Source: an uncultured Bacteroidota bacterium
Lineage (GTDB): Bacteria > Bacteroidota > Bacteroidia > Chitinophagales > Chitinophagaceae
Assembly: GCA_903906365.1 (NCBI GenBank)
Contig: CAIVKC010000038.1
Location: 62,001-126,000, forward strand
DNA length: 64,000 bases
Direction of reading: 5' to 3'
Part shown: positions 7,596 through 15,841 of the stretch, piece after piece
How positions within the stretch are numbered: position 1 is the stretch's first letter
Layout of the letters: every line of letters starts with the position of its first letter
Position numbers and translations under genes: made by a program
Notes under the pieces: model-generated
The model's database searches: none
Seen by the model: the letters and a program-made list of their open reading frames with translations, nothing else
Told to the model about the DNA's origin: nothing

Positions 7596-8992
7596 ATGAA
7601 GAAAAGAATACTTGTCATCGACGATGATCTGGATATCTGCAATTTACTGGGCAGGTTTTTAACCAAGCATGGATACGAGACCGACGCTGCTCCTACCGGG
7701 GCAAAGGGACTGGCCAAAATCAGGGAATCCCATTTTGACATTGTATTTTGCGACTACAGGCTGGGAGACAAAAACGGCAGTGAGGTGCTTTCAGCCATCA
7801 AGGAAATAAGTCCTTCGACCATCGTGTTGATCATCACCGGGTATTCGGACATCAAACGGCGGTTCATGTGATCAAACTGGGGGCTTTTGACTATATCACC
7901 AAGCCCCTGATACCAGATGAGGTTCTCAATGTCATTTCCAATTCCCTCAACCAGCAGGCAGTCTCTCAGGATCAGGCAACACCCGGGATCAGCGATGCAA
8001 ATAAAGAAAAGCAGGCTCCGGGCATGAACGGCAGCTTTTACATCGGCACCTCGGCGGCCACCAGGGAATTATACCGCCAGATTGAGATTGTGGCCCCCAC
8101 CAATTACAGCGTAATCCTCTATGGGGAAAGCGGCACCGGAAAGGAAGTCATTGCCAAGACCATTCACCAGTACAGCGACCGCCGGGATAAACCTTTCATA
8201 GCCATGGATTGCGGCACCATTTCCAAGGAACTTTCAGGCAGTGAACTTTTCGGTCATATGAAAGGGGCCTTTACGGGGGCCCTGGGGGACAAGGAAGGAC
8301 ATTTCGAACTGGCCAACGGGGGAACCCTTTTTCTGGACGAAGTCGCCAACCTCTCTTACGATATACAGGCGGCCCTGCTTCGGGTGATCCAGGAAAGAAA
8401 ATTCAAACGGGTGGGTGGCACCCGGGAACTGTCCTCTGACGTACGGATCATCGTCGCCTCCAATGAGAACCTGCAGGATGCCTACCAGAAGGGCAAATTC
8501 AGGGAAGACCTTTTCCATAGGTTCAACGAATTTTCCATCAACCTGCCGCCGTTGAGAAAAAGGAGGGATGATATTGAATCACTGGCCCATTTTTTCCTGG
8601 AAAAAACCAACGCCGAACTGGGCAAAAAAATAGCCGGTTTCGACCAGCAGGTCCTGCAGCTGTTCTTGGAATACACCTGGCCCGGCAACCTGCGGGAAAT
8701 GAGGAATGTGGTCAGAAGATCTGTGCTGCTCACTGCCGAAGGGCTGATCAGTGACCATACCCTGCCTTTTGAAATCACGCATTTTGGCCAATCAGCCCGT
8801 TCTTCGGATTCAGCCCATCCCGCCGAGCCCGTGGCCAGGGATTCTGACCTTAAGAATACGACCGCCAAAGCAGAATACCAGGCCATCATCAATGTGCTAA
8901 AGGAAGTCAACAACAATAAGACCAAGGCCGCAGAAATCCTCAACATTGACAGAAAAACCCTCTATAATAAAATAAAGAACTACGAAAAATAA
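7596..8992 (+). pseudogene. NtrC-type sigma-54-dependent response regulator, split by a -1 frameshift
   Basis: The receiver part (7596-7871) has Asp10, Asp11, Asp53 and Thr81 (IITGYSDIK) and then runs into a TGA. The rest is open from a GTG at 7868 in the next frame, starting VIKLGAFDYITKPL. Adding one A to the AAA at 7854-7856 rebuilds D-I-K-T-A-V-H-V-I-K-L-G-A-F-D-Y, exactly the receiver sequence expected, and gives 465 residues. The AAA+ domain is complete: Walker A GESGTGKE, sigma-54 contact GAFTGA, Walker B GGTLFLDE and an arginine-rich sensor region. The C-terminus is a Fis-type helix-turn-helix (NKTKAAEILNIDRKTLYNKI). It is either a sequencing error in a short A run, a recent mutation, or two separately translated parts whose overlap is GTGA. 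Confidence 0.88.
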
Positions 8993-8998
8993 GCCCTC

Positions 8999-9022
8999 CC
9001 TGGCCGGGGACACCCGGCCAGG
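8999..9022 (+). terminator. Strong GC hairpin after the NtrC-type gene
   Basis: Perfect 10-bp inverted repeat CCTGGCCGGG / CCCGGCCAGG around a GACA loop, starting 7 bp after the stop codon at 8992. There is no following T run, so it may act as a pausing or RNA-stabilising hairpin and not as a classical intrinsic terminator. Confidence 0.45.
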
Positions 9023-9183
9023 CGGCCTGCTGGCGATTCCCACCCCGGACTGCCCGGGGGAATGACCCGGGGGGATAGGGCCCCCTTTCCGCTGCTTTTT
9101 TTTAGGTTTTGCCCTACAAATTCTATCTTCGGTGTACTCCGGGCTGGAAGCTGTTGCACCGGCCCGGTCAGGCCCTTCCTACC

Positions 9184-10278
9184 ATGAAGCAAATTATCTG
9201 TATAGTTTTACTGTATCTGTCCTTTGGATGTCATCCCAATTCCCGCATTCATCCCATAAAAAAAAACATCATTGAAACGGTGTACGCATCCGGGAAAATA
9301 CTGGCCGACAGCGAATACACCGTATACGCACTCAGCGCCGGGGTCGTAACCCGCAAACTGGTCAAAGAGGGCGATACGGTAAGAAAAGACCAGTTGCTCT
9401 ACGTCGTCCGCTATGATGTGCCGGCCTCCAAACTCGATGCCGCCCGAACGGGTTTTGAGCAGGCCAGGGCCAATGTATCGGAAAACTCCAGGATCCTGGG
9501 TGAGCTGAAAATGGCGATGGACAACGCCCGGGCCACCTTCACCAATGATTCCCTGCTCTATGCCCGCAGGACCAAACTATGGCAGGCCGGCATTGGCACC
9601 CGTAATGACGTCGACAACGCTTATACAGCCTACATCACTGCCTTAAATCTGGTGAAATCGGCGGAGGAGAAATACCATTCCACCTTAAACGACCTGACCG
9701 TTTCGCTGGCCAATGCCAAAAGCCAGCTGACAGGGGCCCAAAATGACCTGAGCAATTATTTTATCCGTTCCCAGGGCGACGGTCGTGTTTACCAAACCTT
9801 CAAGGAACCCGGCGAAGCCGTCAGACTCAATGATGCGGTGGCCCTGCTGGGTAAAACCCAGGGGCGCATCATCCGGCTGGCCGTCGACCAGCAGGACATA
9901 GACCGGGTGCGCACGGGGCAGGATGTGCTGCTAAAGACCGATATCACGGGTAACAGGATCTACCACGCGACTGTTTCCAGGATTTACCCCATGATGAATG
10001 AATCAGACCAGACCTTCCGGGTGGACGCACTCTTTGACAGTGCCTCCACACAGCCCTTTACCCATTCCTCGGTGGAGGCGAATATACTCATAGAGCGAAA
10101 AAACGACGTCCTCACCATTCCCAGACTGGCCCTGCTGGCTGGCGACAGCCTGATGGTAAAAGAAAACGGGAAGGTCAGGATGGTTTTTGTCCATACGGGA
10201 ATCCGGACCCTGGATGAGGTGGAAGTCACAGGCGGCCTGAGTGAATCAGCAGAAATCATCATGCCCATTCAAAAATAA
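9184..10278 (+). CDS. HlyD/MacA-like periplasmic adaptor lipoprotein of an ABC exporter
   Basis: A 364-residue protein whose start at 9184 gives a lipoprotein signal peptide with lipobox LSFGC (Cys16). It then has the adaptor layout: barrel-sandwich half (VYALSAGVVTRKLVKEGDTV), a long coiled hairpin (about residues 85-185, GFEQARANVSENSRILGELK), second lipoyl half and beta-barrel with DQQDIDRVRTGQDVLLKTD. A 75-base in-frame extension upstream lacks a signal and was not used. It is followed after 2 bp by the FtsX-like permease and then the ATPase, so it forms the bridge of a MacAB-like efflux machine. Substrate unknown. No outer-membrane channel gene is in this operon. Confidence 0.87.
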   Translation: MKQIICIVLLYLSFGCHPNSRIHPIKKNIIETVYASGKILADSEYTVYALSAGVVTRKLVKEGDTVRKDQLLYVVRYDVPASKLDAARTGFEQARANVSENSRILGELKMAMDNARATFTNDSLLYARRTKLWQAGIGTRNDVDNAYTAYITALNLVKSAEEKYHSTLNDLTVSLANAKSQLTGAQNDLSNYFIRSQGDGRVYQTFKEPGEAVRLNDAVALLGKTQGRIIRLAVDQQDIDRVRTGQDVLLKTDITGNRIYHATVSRIYPMMNESDQTFRVDALFDSASTQPFTHSSVEANILIERKNDVLTIPRLALLAGDSLMVKENGKVRMVFVHTGIRTLDEVEVTGGLSESAEIIMPIQK

Positions 10279-10280
10279 CT

Positions 10281-11543
10281 ATGCCCTTTTCGGTCAATTA
10301 CGCCATCGCACAGACACACCTGCTTTCCCGCAAGAAGCAAACCGTCGTAGCCATGCTGGGGGTCACTTTCGGAATTGCCATGTTCACCCTGATGATCAGT
10401 TTCATGCAGGGAGTCAACCAGTTCCTGGAAGAGACCATGCTGTCCTCCACGCCGGATATCCATATCTACAATGACCTGAAAACAGACTACTCCGTTTCGG
10501 TGGCAGGCGACTATTTCAGGGATTCCGGGAGTACGGTCATCGTGCGACATCCCAAACCCAAGCAGATCACCCTCAATATCAAAAATGCCGATGCCCTGAT
10601 GGCTGACTTGAGGAAAAACCCTGCTATTGCGGCGGTCTCCCCCCTGCTCAGCACCCAGGTCTTCTACAATTATGGTCCTGTGCAGATCAATGGTTTCATC
10701 AACGGCGTGCACATCAACGAAGAGACCAGGCTGTATAATCTCTCCGACAAAATGGTGGAGGGAAAGACCGAAAACCTGCTTACCTCCAGTGATGGAATTC
10801 TCCTGGGTTCGGGTCTGGCCGACAAACTGAATGTAAAGACAGGGGACCTCATTTCACTGACCACTCCCATCGGCACCACCATGAGGTACCGGATTGTGGG
10901 AATTTTCACCATCGGGATCGGCACCATTGACAATACAAAAAGCTACGTGAATTTATCCAGCGTGCAGCAATTGCTGGGGCAAAACAGCAATTACATCACA
11001 GACATCAATATAAAACTGAAGGATAACCGGATGAGCGCGGCCCTTGCCCGGGATTTTTATAAGAAGTATAACTATAAATCCGAAGACTGGGAAACTGCCA
11101 ATTCCTCCGTCATGGCTTCCAACCTGATCAGGGATGTTTTGACCTACGTGGTGAGCATCACGCTGCTGATCGTGGCCGGTTTTGGCATTTACAACATCAT
11201 GAATATGACCATCGCCAACAAAATGAAGGATATCGCCATCCTGAAGGCCCAGGGTTTTGGCAGAAAGGACATCGTGCAGATCTTTCTTACCCAGTCACTG
11301 GTCATCGGCACCATGGGGGCCATCACCGGTATCCTGCTGGGCTTTGTCCTTTCCTATGCCCTATCCAGGGTGCCTTTTCCGCAAAACAACAGTTTTGTGT
11401 CACTCAAATTTTTTCCGGTTACCTTTAATCCCTTTCATTATGTCTTTGGCATCATGTTCGGCATACTGACTACTTTTGTCGCCGGTTTTATGCCCTCCCT
11501 GAAAGCCTCACGGATTGATCCGGTGGCCATCCTCAGGGGATGA
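10281..11543 (+). CDS. FtsX/MacB-type ABC transporter permease
   Basis: A 420-residue permease with four membrane spans: one at about residues 23-43 (VAMLGVTFGIAMFTLMISFM), then a large periplasmic domain to about 285, then three C-terminal spans including VSITLLIVAGFGIYNIMNMT, the FtsX hallmark, and KDIAILKAQGFGRKDI, the coupling loop. It ends FMPSLKASRIDPVAILRG, the usual C-terminus of this group. It is the membrane part of the exporter with the adaptor (2 bp upstream) and the ATPase (30 bp downstream). Confidence 0.92.
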   Translation: MPFSVNYAIAQTHLLSRKKQTVVAMLGVTFGIAMFTLMISFMQGVNQFLEETMLSSTPDIHIYNDLKTDYSVSVAGDYFRDSGSTVIVRHPKPKQITLNIKNADALMADLRKNPAIAAVSPLLSTQVFYNYGPVQINGFINGVHINEETRLYNLSDKMVEGKTENLLTSSDGILLGSGLADKLNVKTGDLISLTTPIGTTMRYRIVGIFTIGIGTIDNTKSYVNLSSVQQLLGQNSNYITDINIKLKDNRMSAALARDFYKKYNYKSEDWETANSSVMASNLIRDVLTYVVSITLLIVAGFGIYNIMNMTIANKMKDIAILKAQGFGRKDIVQIFLTQSLVIGTMGAITGILLGFVLSYALSRVPFPQNNSFVSLKFFPVTFNPFHYVFGIMFGILTTFVAGFMPSLKASRIDPVAILRG

Positions 11544-11573
11544 TCCGGGGACATGTCCAAGTAAACAACCCAC

Positions 11574-12257
11574 ATGCAAGAAATCCTGAGCACCCAGTCA
11601 CTCAATAAGTTCTTTTATGAACCGGAGCCCTTCCAGGTACTCACCAATATTTCATTTTCCATCACAGAGGGTGAATTTGTGGCCCTGGTGGGCAAATCCG
11701 GCAGCGGTAAATCCACCCTGCTGTACCTGCTCAGCACCCTGGACACCGATTATGAGGGTACCATACGGATCAACAATACGGTAGTAACCGGCCTCAAACA
11801 GGATGAGCTGGCCAGATTCCGAAATGACCATATCGGTTTTGTATTCCAGTTTCATTTCCTGCTGCCGGAATTCACCGCACTGGAAAATGTCATGATGCCC
11901 GCCCTCAAGCAGGCCCGGTACAAGCGGGCCCAAATAGAGGAAAGAGCCATGGATAAATTAAGACAGATGCAGATGGAGCCCTATGCCCACAAACTCTCCT
12001 CCAAACTCTCCGGCGGCCAGCAGCAGCGGGTTGCCATAGCAAGGGCTCTTATCAACGAACCTGCCATAATTATGGCCGATGAACCTACCGGCAATCTGGA
12101 CAGCGCCAATTCGGAGATCGTTTTCGGCATATTTGAAGACCTCACGCGACTCAAGGGAAAAACCATCATCATGGTTACCCACGATCCGGATTTTGCCGGC
12201 CGGGCAGGCAGAATCATGGAACTGGTGGATGGAAAACTGGTTCATGAAAAATCCTAG
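11574..12257 (+). CDS. LolD/MacB-type ABC transporter ATP-binding protein
   Basis: A 227-residue ATPase with Walker A GKSGSGKST (about residues 39-47), Q-loop FVFQFHFLLPEFTALENVMMP, signature KLSGGQQQRVAIARAL and Walker B IIMADEPTGNLDS, then the switch His in MVTHD. The LLPEFTALENVM stretch and the GNLDS ending are typical of the LolD/MacB branch that works with FtsX-like permeases. It is the last gene of the three-gene exporter operon. Confidence 0.92.
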   Translation: MQEILSTQSLNKFFYEPEPFQVLTNISFSITEGEFVALVGKSGSGKSTLLYLLSTLDTDYEGTIRINNTVVTGLKQDELARFRNDHIGFVFQFHFLLPEFTALENVMMPALKQARYKRAQIEERAMDKLRQMQMEPYAHKLSSKLSGGQQQRVAIARALINEPAIIMADEPTGNLDSANSEIVFGIFEDLTRLKGKTIIMVTHDPDFAGRAGRIMELVDGKLVHEKS

Positions 12258-12478
12258 ATCGTTTTGTTCCTAAAGACCGGGCCTTTCCATGGCGCGGACC
12301 TGCCCGGGTGCTCCGTGTAAACTATTACCCATCACCCCGGTAATAACCCTGGCCTGTGGCGCATCCACTACAGAGCGCTCCTGTTTTGCTGACAGTATTT
12401 TTCCAACCCGCACTATGACGGGGCGGCTACACATCCCCTTTATTTGTCCTTTTAAAACCTGATTAATACCTACACCCT

Positions 12479-14671
12479 ATGAAAAGGCAGGCTAAGGGAA
12501 ATAAGCATCCCGACACAGCTCAATATATGATGGTTATAGAGGAGAGCGGATCCATCTGTTTTGTGAACGATTCCCTCAAGGACCTGCTAGGGCGGGAAGA
12601 CGGTGACCTGGATGGCAGCAGCCTGTTTGAATACCTGGCGCCTTCCGACAATGTCCAATTAAGGGAGCTCATGGAAGACGTCCAACCCCAGCCGGGGCTT
12701 TCCCGGCTGAGGCTTTCCCTGGAAAATGGTGAACTCCATGAAATAAACTGGGAGGTCTCGGTGCTGCAGACCCCTTTGTGGCATCCCAGGAAGTTTCTGC
12801 TGATGGGCAGCCAATGCCTGCCACAGCGCGCGACCAACCTGGAGGCTGCCGCAGGGCCTGACCTGCCGGCGGGATGGTTGGACCAGGCTCAGACGGCCAT
12901 CCTGTTGCAGGACTTTCAGGGGACATTGATGTATGCCAATGAAAGGCTGCATGCCCTGTTGGCTGCCACTACAGAAAATGCTGATAAGCAACACGCATTG
13001 CAGCAACTATGGAAAACCATCCTTCAATCGGGGGCTGATTTCCCCGGCGGGGAGTCCCCTATATATGAGGCCCTGCAAAAAGGGCAGGCCACCCGGCAGG
13101 TGCAGCCCCTGTGCCTGCCGGGCGGACAGTACGCCCATTATCTCATTGATTCGGTGCCCCTCTTTGACAGCGGGCCATCAGCGCCCTATGGGGTATTATC
13201 CACCCTGACAGACATAACTGGCCCCCTGTCCGCACGGGGTGAGGACAGGGAAAAAGCCATCTGGTCAGCCTCTATGGTCAACCATATGCAAAGCATGCAC
13301 TGGGTCATGGATAAAGCAGGGAAGATCTGCTTTGCCAATGCCGCCTTTAACCGCTTTTTTGCTGTGGGTAAAACCCTCCAGGGGGTATTGCTGCAGGAGA
13401 TAGTGCCCGCCGAAGTCTCCGGCATGCTGATGGAGCAGGCCCGGCGGGTAATGGAAACAGGATCATCCTGGCAGGCGGTGCAGCCCTTTAGGGGCCCAAA
13501 CGGGCAGCAGGCTTCCTTTATGCTCAGCCTCTACAGCCCGGGGGATCCATCCGGGCAGGTGGTCGCCGCTGAGGCCTGGGATATCACAGACCGCTATCAG
13601 CTGCATTGGCAGCTAAAAAACCTCCACGAACGGATCCTGCATTTTTCGGGAATTACCACAGATTCCATATGGGAATGGGACATTGAAACGGGGGAGATTT
13701 TCCGAAACCAGGCCCTGATGAGCCTGATCGGATTCCAGACAGACAAGGCCCAGGATCTTTCCTGGTGGTTCAGCCGGATTCATCCGGCAGACAGGGCCAG
13801 GGTAGAGGGTGAGATCAATTATGTGATGGCCAACCGGGAGGCCTCCTGGAAGACTGAGTATAAATTCAGGACCGCGGATGGTACCTACCGGCTGGTGGCT
13901 GACCGGGGTTTTGTCATATATGAACAAAACAGGGCGGTAAAAATGGTGGGGTCCCTCCATGGCATTTCTGCTGAGTCCCGGATTGAGGAATTGATCAGCC
14001 GGGAAAAAAACGGGGCCCATGCCGGCCCTTCGCCTGTCGGGCAGCCCCTGTTGGCCATGAATCCCCCGCAGGAGGGGCTTGCCCCATTCCACCAGCTGAC
14101 CTGGCTGCTGGCTTCAGCCCATCACCACCTGGACCGCATGGAGGCCCATACGCCGGAAACGCGCACATCAATACAGCAGGCATCGCTGGACCTGGCAGCG
14201 GCCATGGAACAAACCAGGCGGCTTTCCGAGCAACAGCTGCTGAGAGCCATCAGCAATAATCCCCTCCTGCCATTGATGGAAAACCACCTCCGGGAATGCT
14301 GCGATCACCATCACATCAGGTTCAAATGTTCCATCCACGATCAGCCCCAAATTGAATCCCTGCCAACGGAAAAAAAGATCACCCTCTTTAAGGTGATGCA
14401 GGAACAACTCGCCAATATCATCCGTCACAGCCGGGCTGAACATATCCGGATGTTTCTACGGGCTGAACATACAGGCATCATCCTCTATATTTATGATGAC
14501 GGGATAGGCTTTGACGTGAAAACACAAATTCGTGGAAAAGGGTTGAACCATATATTTTCCAGCATGAATCAATTTGGCGGGTCCGCCGACATCATCAGTG
14601 CCCGCGGAGAAGGCTGTTCTTTGACGGTGCTGATGCCTTTTGACCGTTCCCGGGGCAGAAGGGAATGCTAA
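12479..14671 (+). CDS. Soluble multi-PAS sensor kinase with degenerate dimerisation domain
   Basis: A 730-residue protein with no membrane segment. Four PAS-like modules can be traced at about residues 15-100, 135-250, 260-375 and 385-500; the last has a clear PAC motif (SWKTEYKFRTADGTYRLVAD). Residues 540-600 are helical and should be the dimerisation domain, but I see no canonical H-E/D phospho-acceptor box. The C-terminal ATPase domain (about 620-725) has QEQLANIIRHSRA, G1 DDGIGFD and G2 GKGLNHI, resembling the HisKA_3/NarX class. It could act with a partner kinase or as a phosphatase. Two response regulators lie just downstream on the opposite strand. Confidence 0.82.
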   Translation: MKRQAKGNKHPDTAQYMMVIEESGSICFVNDSLKDLLGREDGDLDGSSLFEYLAPSDNVQLRELMEDVQPQPGLSRLRLSLENGELHEINWEVSVLQTPLWHPRKFLLMGSQCLPQRATNLEAAAGPDLPAGWLDQAQTAILLQDFQGTLMYANERLHALLAATTENADKQHALQQLWKTILQSGADFPGGESPIYEALQKGQATRQVQPLCLPGGQYAHYLIDSVPLFDSGPSAPYGVLSTLTDITGPLSARGEDREKAIWSASMVNHMQSMHWVMDKAGKICFANAAFNRFFAVGKTLQGVLLQEIVPAEVSGMLMEQARRVMETGSSWQAVQPFRGPNGQQASFMLSLYSPGDPSGQVVAAEAWDITDRYQLHWQLKNLHERILHFSGITTDSIWEWDIETGEIFRNQALMSLIGFQTDKAQDLSWWFSRIHPADRARVEGEINYVMANREASWKTEYKFRTADGTYRLVADRGFVIYEQNRAVKMVGSLHGISAESRIEELISREKNGAHAGPSPVGQPLLAMNPPQEGLAPFHQLTWLLASAHHHLDRMEAHTPETRTSIQQASLDLAAAMEQTRRLSEQQLLRAISNNPLLPLMENHLRECCDHHHIRFKCSIHDQPQIESLPTEKKITLFKVMQEQLANIIRHSRAEHIRMFLRAEHTGIILYIYDDGIGFDVKTQIRGKGLNHIFSSMNQFGGSADIISARGEGCSLTVLMPFDRSRGRREC

Positions 14672-14701
14672 AGCCAGGGGCAGGGAAGGGAAACAGGTTC
14701 G

Positions 14702-15088
14702 TTAAACTGCAGAGGAAATGATGGCAGGGATCTGGTCAAAGTCCTTTGATTTATCCAGAAAATATTTGGCCCCGAGCTTCCGGCAAATAATTTCATACTC
14801 TTCGCTGACCTGGTTGGTGAGCATGACCACATCAATGGAAAGTTTTCGATCGCGTATGAGACGCAATAAAGCGATCCCGCTTTCCCCGTTGAGATTGATA
14901 TCGAGTATGGCGATATCGGGAACCTGCTGGTCCAGGACATTGACGGCTTCCAGGTAACTGCCGGCATTGAGCAGCTTACCCACATTATCAATTCTGGACA
15001 ATATCTTTGCCAGCCTGTCAATAATTAATGGAGAATCATCCACTACCAGAACGATTTTCTTCCCTTCTTTGATCGAAGTACCTGTCAT
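14702..15088 (-). CDS. Single-domain response regulator
   Basis: A 128-residue receiver with Asp17-Asp18 (VVDDSP), phospho-acceptor Asp63 (ILDINLNGE), Thr91 (MLTNQ) and Lys113 (LDKSKD). The LDKSKD ending is seen in receivers paired with NarL-type systems. It converges with the multi-PAS kinase 30 bp away and lies 119 bp downstream of the NarL-type gene on the same strand, so it may belong to a phosphorelay with the kinases here; that is inferred. Confidence 0.88.
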   Translation of the reverse strand: MTGTSIKEGKKIVLVVDDSPLIIDRLAKILSRIDNVGKLLNAGSYLEAVNVLDQQVPDIAILDINLNGESGIALLRLIRDRKLSIDVVMLTNQVSEEYEIICRKLGAKYFLDKSKDFDQIPAIISSAV

Positions 15089-15207
15089 TTTGGTCTTTAT
15101 TTCATCAATGTCAAAAGTATACGCATATACATTTAGATAATGTAAATCAATTTGTAAAATTTCTGTAGTAGATTGGCTACACTCCTGTGTGGCTGCCGGG
15201 AAGGCTT

Positions 15208-15837
15208 TTACAGGAGTTTCTTTTCTATGGCATACATCGTGATGTCGGCATTATTGTGCAAATTCATTTTTTCAAGTATCCTTGCCCGGTAGGTGCTGAC
15301 CGTGGTACCCCGCAGCTGCAGGGTCGCCGCAATGTCTGTAATGGATTTACCTTTGGCAAGGAGCTTAAAAACGGCAAATTCCCGGTCAGAAAGAAGCTCA
15401 TGGGGCAAATTGGAATGGCCATGTCCCAGCTGTTCTGCCAGTTTCTCCGCCACAACAGGGGTAATGTATTTTCTTCCTGATAATACGGCATGAACTGCCC
15501 GTATGAGTTCTTCGGGTGCCATGTCCTTGCTCAGGTATCCCGACGCCCCGGCCTTCAGGGCCCGGACGGCGTAATGTTCTTCGGGATGTATGCTGAGGAT
15601 CAGTACGGGCAGGCCGGGTTTTAGTTCCTTGATCTGGTGAAGGACATCCAGGCCGCTTCTCCCCGGCATGGAAAGATCTGAAATGACCAGGTCCAGCGCT
15701 GAATCGGTGGCCAGTTGCAGCATTTCCTCGGCATTGCCGGCCTGCAGAAAATGGGCATCGGGAAATTCACCGAGCAGTATTCTTTCCAATCCCTGTCGAA
15801 CCACGGTATGATCATCGGCAATTAAGAAACGAATCAT
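15208..15837 (-). CDS. NarL/LuxR family response regulator
   Basis: A 209-residue regulator: receiver (about residues 1-120) with Asp8-Asp9 (IADDHTVVRQG), phospho-acceptor Asp54 in VISDLSMPG, Ser81 and Lys103 (GYLSKDM). A LuxR-type helix-turn-helix (about 145-205) follows with LLSDREFAVFKLLAKGKSIT and a TVSTYRARILEKM recognition region. It starts 4 bp after the stop of the seven-PAS kinase, so the pair is a kinase-regulator operon acting on transcription. Confidence 0.94.
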   Translation of the reverse strand: MIRFLIADDHTVVRQGLERILLGEFPDAHFLQAGNAEEMLQLATDSALDLVISDLSMPGRSGLDVLHQIKELKPGLPVLILSIHPEEHYAVRALKAGASGYLSKDMAPEELIRAVHAVLSGRKYITPVVAEKLAEQLGHGHSNLPHELLSDREFAVFKLLAKGKSITDIAATLQLRGTTVSTYRARILEKMNLHNNADITMYAIEKKLL

Positions 15838-15841
15838 AGGA

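Noticed and set aside
9145-9159. Possible sigma-54 promoter TGGAAGCTGTTGCAC before the ABC exporter operon
   Set aside because: It has GG and GC elements next to an NtrC-type gene, but only 8 bases separate them, where sigma-54 promoters need 10.
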